A stretch of 64,000 nt of DNA from Undaria pinnatifida (Eukaryota; Sar; Phaeophyceae; Laminariales; Alariaceae). Made by a program: the position numbers and the translations under genes. Of the stretch, positions 42,457 to 52,100 are shown in pieces. The DNA lies in assembly GCA_012845835.1 (NCBI GenBank), contig JABAKD010000009.1:12509455-12573454 (forward strand), read 5' to 3'. The notes below the pieces were generated by a model. That model saw only the letters and a list, made by a program, of their open reading frames with translations, made no database searches and was not told the origin of the DNA. How positions within the stretch are numbered: the first letter of the stretch is position 1; every line of letters starts with the position of its first letter.

Positions 42457-44009
42457 CTTGACCGACCGGCCGGACAGACGGACGGATGGACGGGCGGACG
42501 GACAGAAATGACTGACTGCCTGATTGACTCTTTTATTTTTGTTTTTTTCCCTCTTAATTGTATTTTTGCTCTCTCTGGTCGCTTCTTTTTTTTTCTGTTT
42601 TGTTTTATGTTTAGTGTATTTATGTGCGTGCGTGCGAGTACACGCTTTCACGTATGGTTGTATAGTATGTGTGCGCGCACAGCGGTCGACCGATTTGCAG
42701 ACGCATTGATAGTATCGTATCATTCGTAAGTGGGGAAGGGTAGGGTTATGGCGAAAGATTCCCAAACGATATGATGGAAACGATGAAAAGGCGCTTTTGC
42801 CTTAGTCTTGAGTTGGAGAGCGAGTTTGGAATGGAGGGGGGGGGGGGGGGGGAGGGGAGCGGAAGCGGGCGGGGGGCGTTACGGTCGCGTACTTAGGGGG
42901 GCGAGGGGGGACAATGGAGATAAATTGTAGCCCCCTACGTAGTACAATAATTTTTTCTTTTTTTTCTTTTCGGGAATTTTCGTGCAATGTGCGACGAAAT
43001 CGTTATTTCAGCACCCCCGCCTGTTTGCTGGTCCACGGTGAGTTTTCCATGGAACTTGTTGTGCAGTGCTTGGTATGATCGAGTGGCTTGTACCGCAAGC
43101 GAGCGTTGTTGGCGTGTTTTTAGGTACAGCAGGTAGGTCGGGGTGGGATCGGGGTGTGCCAAGCGGGAGCGGAAGGCTGATGCGGTTCTTGAGCAGTTTC
43201 TTGGACAAAAGAAGCAATTTCTTGGAAAAAAAAAATCAAACGTTTTCTTGTTTTGTGGCCCACAGTGGCCGATTAGAGCGTACCCGCTCAGACCCCGCAA
43301 GGAATGCCGGATGTAGTAACTCGAAATAAGTCTGTTAACTGTTTTCCCCGCGCGGTTTGGGCTCGGGCGCTGAGAGCGACTCGGGATGTTGGTGCAACCA
43401 GATAGAGCAAAAGAAGGGCAAGGACATTGTGACAGCAGTCGTGAGACCGAGGAGAAATATACAGGAAGCCAGGTTTTCCTTTTTTTTTGTTTGTCAAATG
43501 CAAATCCACGCTTGTGTGTGTAATTGCCCCCATGCTTTTGGGGTAGAAAACTACCTGGATAATTAGTGTGGGGTATTGTTTGTAGTACTGCTGTGTAGCG
43601 GGAGCGCCATGAAGTCATAACCCTCTTTGGGACCCCATGTAAAGCGACCAAAAAAATGACGATGTTGACCCTAGCTCCAGCCTTGCTGTTGGAAAAGCGT
43701 GCTGCTGTATACTCAAATGTTTCATTACGCTGGGCGCGTGTGTCGTGTACATCTCCTTCCCTGCGTTACGCGTCGGACGCGTACCCCTGCCACAGCGGCA
43801 GCCCGCCGGGCTTCCTCGTGTGATCGAGATGCTGTAAAATTATATTCTTCGTCATTTTTTTTGTCTAGACAATAATTTTCCTTCCCTTGGAAGTCTCGAG
43901 AGGGATTCCAAGCTGTGCGTTGCCTGAGGCAGAGGCTGGCCCAGGCACGCGCGGGGAGGAACTTGCCTTCTGTTCATGGTTTTCTATCATCAACTTTTTT
44001 TTCTTTCTG

Positions 44010-44335
44010 CAGCTCACAACGCGTAAGAGACTTCACCCTCAGCTCAAGCTTCTGGACATATGCCGTGGTCACAGGTGTCTTCCCTCCGGTACGTACGCGT
44101 GCCTTCATTTTTGTCGCGCATAGGGTTCAAAGCATTGTTTCACCACTTTTCAGCTCTTTCGTGCTCGTCGGTTTGCATCGATCGGTTTGCATCGAATTTC
44201 GCCAACTCGCGCTCTCCTCGCACTGCTGTCGGCCTATCTATTTAAAAGAGTACTCCCTAACTTGCGGGACTCGGACCTACGACACGTCGGCCTCAATGGT
44301 TGCGCGGCTTACTATTGAACCGCCGGGGAAGGACT
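44010..44335 (-). mobile_element. tRNA-derived SINE, near full length
   Basis: Read on the minus strand: a degenerate tRNA-like head (44256-44331) with a B box GGTCCGAGTCCC, then GAGAGCGCGAGTTGGCG, TTCGATGCAAACCGAC, GAGCACGAAAGAGCTG, TTTGAACCCTATGCGCGAC, AAAATGAAGGCAC and ACACCTGTGACCACGG, then CCAGAAGCT. This order is the same as in 52710-53000 on the plus strand. Confidence 0.75.
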
Positions 44336-44349
44336 CCATGCACACTGCT

Positions 44350-44810
44350 GCGCGCCCCCCCTACAATTTTGGCCGCGCTCTAGGAAAAATGTGTTGGCTG
44401 ACGGTCTAGTTTTCTCCTGTGTCAAGGCCTCTTTAGGGACGCATGGTTTTACTGGTTTTGATAATATGCGTCTCCACATTTTTGACCGCTCTGGAAAAAG
44501 ATGACGGCTGTGTGACGGTCTAGCTTCGTCCTGTTGTGTCAAGGCCTCTTTAAGGACGTGGTTTTACTGGTTTTAGTAATATGCGCCCCTCCACAATTTT
44601 GACCGCTGCTCTGGTAAAAATATTTCGGCTGTGTGACGGATTAGCTTCGACCGCTAGCTTTGTCCGCGGTCAAAGCTTCTTTAGGGACGTGGTTTTAAGT
44701 AACTGGTTTTAGTAATATGCGTCTCCATAATTTTGACCGCTCTGGAAAAAAGATGTCGGCTGTGATGGTCTAGTTTCGTCCGCGGTCAAGGCTTTTTATG
44801 ACGTAGCATT
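44350..44810. repeat. ~115-bp tandem repeat, 4 copies
   Basis: The units share GGTCTAG-TTCGTC, GTCAAGGCCTCTTTAGGGAC, GTGGTTTTACTGGTTTTAGT, AATATGCG and CTCCACAATTTTGACCGCTC, then GGCTGTGTGAC. A fifth, separate copy lies at 45958-46085. The last tandem unit is cut by a family A terminus at 44814. Confidence 0.85.
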
Positions 44811-44813
44811 GAC

Positions 44814-44985
44814 GCGTGCTACGATAGAGGTTTACTTGTAGCACTTTCCGGCCAAAATATTTTCTGAGCAGTGAGTGGCAGTGTTCCTTAACCCTTTAGA
44901 GCCCCAAAAATCCCTCCCCATGCTAAATCCAAGTAAACAATTTTTCCCCCAAAAAGGTTTCCAGCTGTGAAGGCGCTAAATCCTT
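44814..44985 (+). mobile_element. Family A MITE fragment carrying a mini-MITE
   Basis: The start GACGCGTGCTACGATAGAGG is a perfect family A terminus. It continues GTAGCACTTTCCGGCCAAAATATTTTCTGA, the inverted equivalent of the right part of the copy at 21013, up to the embedded mini-MITE. No opposite terminus found. Confidence 0.65.
44892..44975 (-). mobile_element. TTAA mini-MITE, copy d
   Basis: 84 bp in reverse orientation: CCCTTTAGAGCCCC at the left and CCAGCTGTGAAGGCG at the right, flanked by TTAA and CTAA. It sits in a family A fragment at a position equivalent to copy a. Confidence 0.8.
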
Positions 44986-45410
44986 TTAGGTTCTGGAAAA
45001 GTTCTGCGGTCCCGATTTAGGGACAAATCACTTGAAAATAGAGTCAGAGATATAGTCTATGCAATTATAGTTTTGTTTTTTTCACCTCCCAAAATCTTCG
45101 GAATGTCAAATCATCCTATTAATTAACAGTTGTATCTTCCAAAATGGTTGGGTCAGATTACATCATAAAAACAAAAATTCAACTCCATGCACATCCAGCT
45201 GCACATACATGAGGTCGAAGATTTTGTCGTCGAAAATCTCAAACATTTGCAAGCTGTGTGTGATACTCCACGATCGCGCGTATTGCGGGGCGTGTGTTCT
45301 CATTAAGGATATAGGTCGGCGACTCCCCTTGGAACTACAGTGTAGTTTGTACCAGGGTCAACAGGGTGATGTTAATCAGTCTGTGCGCTGAAGCTATTAA
45401 ACCCCTGTTT

Positions 45411-45800
45411 TTGAGGGGGACAAAATCTGACAGCCGTGGAAGGAAATGCATCACTTTATCAAGTGAATATCCTGTAAGTCGTATAACCGGTGAGGGGAGG
45501 GTGGAGTTTTCAAGGGCGTGGGGGCATGGGTTTGAACAAGAGGGAGCGGGGGGCGGGGGCGGGGAATGGGCGGGGCAACTCAAAATGTGCGTGGAAACTA
45601 TAAATCTTTTAAGGGGATAAATCTGACGGTTTTGGAAGGAATGTACCAGTTTATTATGTATATCCTGTAAGTCGTACAACCGGTGAGGGGAGGGCGGAGT
45701 GTTCGAGGGGGTGGGTGGGTGGGTGTGGGGGGGGGTGGGGGCAAAAGGGTTATTAACAGCTTTAGGTCGCATAGATGTAGGGGTTTTTGCTATACGCGTG
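45411..45800. repeat. ~199-bp tandem duplication
   Basis: Copy 1 (45411-45609) and copy 2 (45610-45800) share ATCTGAC-G, TTGGAAGGAATG, TATCCTGTAAGTCGTA and AACCGGTGAGGGGAGGG. The G-rich right halves differ in length. Confidence 0.8.
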
Positions 45801-46189
45801 GCGCTAGGTCTAGGCGATGGTGCGGGTGGTGGGGAAGGAGGGGGGGGCGTTGGGGGGGTATGAATTGGAGCGGTCATTGTCAGATTATGTAGTACTCCCA
45901 GAGTATGGAGCCCCCCAGACAAAGATTGGCGCACCTCTACACCGTTGCATGCGTCCTACACCGGTTTTAGTACATAAAATGCGCCCCCACAATTTTGGCC
46001 GCTGGTAAAAATATGTCGGCTGACGGTCTACGTAGTTTTGTCCCATCAACACCTCTTTAGACGTAGTTTTACTTGTTTTAGTATGGAGCCCGCCGCCGTC
46101 CTTGACGGTTGTCCGTCAAACGTCTCAAGAACACCGTCAACCGACATCTTTGACCATACGTACCTCATGTGGGCCCGGGCCAAAAGTTT

Positions 46190-46558
46190 CTTTCTTTTTT
46201 TCTGTCTTTTTTTGGCCATCCTTCTAATATACATTTGCGCTTTTTCTTTCTCCTTCTCCGTTCTTAGAGGCAACTCGTCGGATCCGGGGTTCAGTAAGCA
46301 GGCTCTTCTCCCCCCTCCCCACTCGAGTACAGTACGCGCCGTCATTTCTATCGCGAGAAGACTCCAGCTATTTCTTCCTCGTCGACTCGCATCGAATTGC
46401 GCCTAACCACGCTGCTAGGGACCCTCAGGAGTTGATTCCGTTAATTTTTTATTCTGGGCAAATGAACTCAAAAGTCCGGCCCACGTGGGATTCGAACCCA
46501 CGAAGCAACTCCACAATTATAGTAGCATTTCGAGGAAACCACTAGACCACCGGGGGGC
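46190..46558 (-). mobile_element. tRNA-derived SINE with recognisable A and B boxes
   Basis: The minus-strand head (46558 to 46478) reads CCGGTGGTCTAGTGGTTTCC (A box) and CGTGGGTTCGAATCCCACG (a perfect T arm and B box). The acceptor and D stems do not pair properly, so it is not a functional tRNA. The body follows: CAACTCCTGAGGGTCCCTAG, AATTCGATGCGAGTCGACGA, TCTCGCGATAGAAATGACG, GCGTACTGTACTCGAGTGGG, AGAAGAGCCTGC and CCCCGGATCCGACG, then a purine-rich tail. Confidence 0.8.
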
Positions 46559-47208
46559 GATCGGCCATATGCACATATAGTTAATAGTTATATCAATAAT
46601 AGCAGTCGTTAACGTTGTTATAGCACTTTGAAGACATTCATCTCTTCTTTGGAGCCTTGCTCTCTCTCTCCCCGACCCCTCAATCGCTCTCTCTCTCTGC
46701 CTTTCCTGGTGGATACACGCTGTCTCTCTTACTCACCAAAAATAAGCTACGATAAGACGCATGGCGTGGAGGGCAAATGCCGAAACACCCCTCACGCATA
46801 AGACAACTTGTCCTCTTTGCGGACACGAGTAGATAACATATCATCAGCAAGTCTTGTACTGGCTGATGATGGACGGATGCCCTGTCTAGCCAACCCTCGC
46901 CCAGCCTCCGAAACTCGATTTGCCTCATGTCCCAAACTACTTACCTCGTCTGCAAGGGCGAGGTGTCCACTAGTCTATTATACCCTCTCTTGCTGCACCC
47001 GTGCTTGGTAGAGCAAGGTCGACGACAAACTGACACCGTACACACCCGTTCACAAGCGATGATACGACAACTTCGCAGCAGCAGTGCAGCAGTAACAGCA
47101 AGATGCACGCGACCGCCCAACGGAACGACCAGCCCTTTGACAAAAACTCGCCCCTCCCCCCCCCCGCCGTTGAAAACTCGGCGTGCTCCTTTCCCGGCAA
47201 TATCAGGA

Positions 47209-47265
47209 TGCGAGGGTCTATGGCCATTCGACTACGGCAATGCATCAAATGAGTACCCCTCCCCC
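47209..47265 (+). repeat. Dispersed GAGGGTCTATGG repeat, copy 1
   Basis: ATGCGAGGGTCTATGGCCAT, TCGACTACGGCAATGCATCA, AATGAGTACCCC. Three related copies lie at 48508-48612, about 52020-52165 and about 52180-52320. Upstream of the motif each also has (T/G)AAAAC-T-(A/G)CGTGCT or a related block. Confidence 0.7.
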
Positions 47266-48507
47266 CCAATTCCCCAAAAGCCCAACAACAAGGCACAAGT
47301 ACAACCCTTCATCAATTCGATACAACAAATAGCCCGTCAAGCCATCACCATACACACATCTATTCAAGACGCCAACCAGCAGTACCTACTACTAATACGT
47401 AAGATAGGTGACCACGTGCAGGGCGATTAGGTAACACCGCGCCCCACCTCGCGAGCCCAGCCTGCAGCCGGTAACGGTGGGACCGCGAAACACGCCGACG
47501 GAGTGGGGGGAAACCCACTCCGTGTACGCATGCTACGATATGTTGGTACTGTATGCTGGCACCTAAAGGTATTAGGTTACTTTCCTCTTCTCGAAACGTA
47601 GAGCGCGATCACACCGTCCGTTCCACGCTGACACACTCCATCAGACACGCGATCCACGTTGACGCGCCGACGCGAACGCTGACGCCACCGCTAACGCGAA
47701 CGCTAACGCGTTCACGCTGATACGTACGCCGACGCGCCATATTCCTGTTTTGCACCCTTCCTTCCTTGTCCTTCGCCCGACATCTATCCATCCGTCAATG
47801 TAACCCGATAAAACGGCCATACATACATACTATATACCCCCCGCAACTAGTGCGTTCCGTCGTGTTCATTAGCCACACCTGTCGATATAAGCCAGAAAGA
47901 TCCCCAACAAAACACTGCATATCAGTTAGGACACGTATTATCGTAGTGTTAAAGATTCCAACAAGGACTACTACAGCGAACAACAAAAAAGCGCGTTTCT
48001 CGACCAACTCTCTTTGACCCCTCGACGTGCCTCACTGCTAACCCTGGACAGAACTGCAGTCGCGTGTCGAAGACAGATTACTCGAAACTAGAGTGGCATA
48101 ACTTCTGCAGCGCTTAAAGGGCAAACATTAAGCCTCTCCCCCCCCCATCCTCGATCCCCGTACCCCCCCCCCGCCCCCCCGCTTTCTCTCGCCCAAAAAA
48201 GTCCTTCATCTCGATGTCACTCAACAACCAACCAACTCGGCAAGATCCTGCGACGGTCGAACGTCCAACATTCGCCAACTTTACGACACTATTCAATGTC
48301 ATCGAGAGCGCGTGGTCCACAACCACAACCAAACCTACACACCGTGGTCCAACCTACACCTTGCCTCTACCCCTCTCCCTCTCACTCCCCATACCCCCTC
48401 CAACTATGTCCATGCATCATGATGAGTAAACCCCCCTCCCTCCTCCCCCTTCTCCGCATTTTTACCCCCCCCCTCTCCTCCTTCATCCACCCTCTCCCCT
48501 CCCATTC

Positions 48508-48612
48508 ACGCGATGTCTGCCTGCTCGCCGAAAACCTTACGTGCTCAGTCCCTACATTGTATGGATGTGAGGGTCTATGGTCATATGACTATGACTGTGC
48601 ATGAAATGAGCG
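48508..48612 (+). repeat. Dispersed GAGGGTCTATGG repeat, copy 2
   Basis: It contains CACGCGATGTCTGCCTG-TCG, GAAAACCTTACGTGCTCAGT, ATGTGAGGGTCTATGGTCAT and GCATGAAATGAGCGC. The left half is shared with the two 52-kb copies, so the full unit is at least 105 bp. Confidence 0.75.
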
Positions 48613-49104
48613 CAATAGAGGTCTCCCTCTATAGAGCCGTTCGTGTAGTGCCGGTTGCCCGCTATAGATGGAAACAACCAGTAGGGGCAGTATGCGAAGT
48701 AGTGCCGGTTTCCACTATAGTGCCGGGAACACCGGCACTATGGCGGCAACCTGCACTATATAGGAACCCCCCTCCCCCCCCCCCCCCCCCCCACTCCGGA
48801 AGACGAGCAAGAGCCACCATGGAGAAAAGCACGCCAAACCTCTGTTCTTCGCGTTAGCCTTCCACAACCCACGAGCACAGCGAGAACGCTCTTCTTTCCA
48901 CCCTTGGCGATACTTGGCGATAGACAGACAGCCGGCGGGGGCGGGGGAAAAACAACACCTTCCGCAATTTCCACGATCTTTTGCTTCTGCCCACTTTCCC
49001 TGGATCTACCCCCCCGCACCTAACCCCCAACCAAACTCTACAACCACCAACACCACTATCGAATAAAAAAGCCACCACCCCTCCCCCCTCCCCCCTCCTC
49101 CCAA

Positions 49105-52100
49105 CTAAACTACGAGGCATTGGTCATATCCCTCAGTCCGGTCCTCCTCCCCCTCGTGTTCACCCCCCCCCCCAGGCGCCCCGACCCCACGCACCCCCTT
49201 CTCGTCGGCCACCTTACCCCTCCTCCTCAAGTTATACGCCTTTCCCGGCGACCCTCCTCCCCCCTCCCCAACCCCACCCCGTACACGCCTCGTCGGGGAC
49301 ATTGAGTGCCTCGACCCTCCAGAGGACACAGAAGCGGCCGACGATTCATTTTCAGCCGAGCTGCCCCCTGCTCCTCCCCCCACCACTCCCGTGGAGGAGG
49401 CACCAGCGGCGGCGGCAGCACTTCTGCCACAACCGGGACCGCCGCAGCCGGCGCGCTTGATGTAGAACAGGCGGTCATCGAGCTCCTTCAGCTTGCGGGA
49501 CAGCAGGTTGTTTTCATCCTTCAGCTTTTGCACCTTGCGAGAGAAAAAACAAGCGTACAGCACACAAAAATGGGCGTTTTGAGGTATATGGTGCATGTCC
49601 TTCAGCTTTTGCACCTCAAGAGGGGAAAAAAAAAACGCTGTGCAGTACAACAAATGAACGTTTTGGAGGTCCATATAGTTTTGCTCTTGCGCCTGCAGCG
49701 AAAATAAACGCAGGAATAACTGAGTCGTACCGAATAAGGGTTCCAAGCAAAAACAACACAAAAAAATGTATGACATGACATTTACACGTTCAAGAATCGT
49801 GACATGGAAAAAGCTTTGAACGCATAAAACCTGATTTTACTACGTAACAGTATCGTCGAGACAAAAAAATGTGATTTTTTAAAAGAAAACGTGACATCCC
49901 GCCAATTACAAATGTCACGTCTCGTGTATTTGAAAAAAAACCCAATAATCATGTTGTTTTTTGTTCGGCGGGCGAGCGTGCCGGCACACACAGTCACATT
50001 GACGGGCCGGGGGGGGGGGGGGAGGAAGGATACTGTGTTCCCGATTTCGTGGGCTTGCGAACGGACATTTTTTGTGGGCGAGAGCTTCGAGACATGAAGC
50101 GTTCTCGGGTTTGTGGGATTGTGAGAGAGCTTGCTCGTGACAGAGCTCGCGAGTGGTACAATGGACGTGTGGACATACCCGCGCCTACAGAAAGAGAAGG
50201 ATTGGGAAAAAGATTGAGAGAGATACTGCTTGGCGATACAGGTGTTGCTCTTGGCGTTGCCCAAATCCCGTATAAAAGCCCTGCTGACGATTGCTGTGTG
50301 CCACAATATTTTGAAGGAAGGCTATCTTCGTTCCAGTCAACGTGCCATAACAAAAACGGGAGTGCAGGGCTTCAGTTAGCGGGGCGCCACGCGCCACGCG
50401 ACAAGATTAGAGCTAGGAGGCCGCAACAGGTACTCGTAGCAAGGCCGACATCAAGAACGAAAACCCAATATGGTGCAACGCGGCTCTCCTAGCACAACAC
50501 ACACTTACTACACCCGCGTACTAGCCGAAGTCCGGGTCCGACATCGCCTTGCACCCGGCTTGGAAGATGGGCCGGCTTGGTAGATGGACCCAGCCCGACA
50601 ACGAAGAACGAAAGCAGAGTGGATTATTGTGCGTGCATAATCGGTGCACTTCTTTAGACTCTACAGTTACATGTTACGGTTCGAGTGAGAAAATTTGCCA
50701 AAAGCCTGCGTGTCAGTTGGAAACCCCCGTGGATATATACCAATGCGGCCCGGCCACCACAACACGCGTAACATACCTGCTGGATTTTCTGGCGGCTATT
50801 CTTGTGGCCCACCAGGGACGCGTTGACATTCGTTAGCTCCATCACCTGCATGCAACAACACAAACAGAAATTTAAGAAAACCAAAACAAATCAAAATTAA
50901 AACCCGTATGATATATGCATACATACACTACACACTACTGAAACAAAGGCAAATATGCGGTTTGATTATATTTTGACCTCACGGCTGAAACGTATTTTTC
51001 ATTTTCATTTCATTTCTAGATATGTACGTTAGCTTGTTAGCCCCATCACCTGCATACAACAAACAAAAACAAAAATTCAAGGAAACCAAAACGAACGAAC
51101 ATTAAAACCCGTACATGTTCATGCATACACTCGTACACACAACCGAAACAATGGCAAATATGCGGTTTAATCCTCTTTTCGATCTCACCACTGAAGAACA
51201 TTTGTAGCATTTTCCATATACACCTGTCGCATACACTCTATTAACCCTTTTGGAACTTGATTTATCTTGATTATAGTACAGCGATCTTGATTATAGTATA
51301 GCGATCTTGATTACAGTATAGCGATCTTGATTACAGTATAACGATCTTGATTACAGTATAACGATCTTGATTACAGTATAGCGATCTTGATTACAGTATA
51401 GCGATCTTGATTACAGTACAGCGATCTTGATTACAGTATGGCGATCTTGATTACAGTATGGCGATCTTGATTACAGTATAGCGATCTTGATTTTAGTTTA
51501 GCGATCTTGATTATAGTTTAGCGATCTTGATTATAGTTTAGCGATCTTGATTATACTCTAGCGACCAAAACAAAACGGGAATTTATTGCAATAGTTTCGA
51601 GCGTTTACCAGTAACGTGATCGCGCAACAGCACGAGTAGGATCATGCTGAGCCCGTCCCGTAAGAGTTGGTGCATTGTTGGCGTCGTCGTTCTGACACCA
51701 ACCTCAACATCGCACCACTGTAAAATGCAGTGATCGCCAATTTTCGTCGTCAATTTTGACGTCTGACGCCTCGAAGGGGTCAATACTGAAAAAAAATATC
51801 CCAAACCAATCCAACCAAGTTGTTTCCAACAACGTGTGCGCATGAAAAATAAACAGAATCAAGACACCAGAACAAAAAACACGCGCAAAAAATAAGCGAA
51901 ACGCATTTAGGTCGAACAACACCTTTGAAATTTCACCAGTTTTCCTGGAACCCCCCCGCCCCACTCCCAAGCGGTGCATACATAGTACATAGGATGCACC
52001 TCACCCTTCATGCGACACGCCGAACACCTCACGCTTCGCGCTTGGCGCACGCGATGTCTGCCTGGTCGGTGACAACCCGACGTGGGTGACAACCCGACAT

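Larger units (their letters stand above)
42457..49104. other. Intergenic stretch between GT60 and coiled-coil genes
   Basis: No gene recognised in 6.6 kb. It is built of repeats: a G-rich patch (42836-42905), SINE (44010-44335), a 115-bp tandem array (44350-44810), a family A end with a mini-MITE (44814-44975), a 199-bp duplication (45411-45800), an isolated array unit (45958-46085), SINE (46190-46558), GACGC/AACGC hexamers (47635-47745), a CTAC/TAGTGCCGG hairpin patch (48605-48770) and C-rich runs. Confidence 0.6.

Noticed and set aside
42935-43651. 238-codon minus-strand frame
   Set aside because: Mixed composition, no domain, no splice partners; not convincing as a gene.
46478-46558. Functional tRNA gene on the minus strand
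   Set aside because: The T arm and boxes A and B are good, but the acceptor and D stems do not pair and the sequence continues into a repeated body, so it is a SINE head.
46927-47430. 167-codon plus-strand frame ending near 47.4 kb
   Set aside because: The C-terminal part looks mildly protein-like, but the frame crosses a dispersed repeat and a poly-C run; no family recognised.
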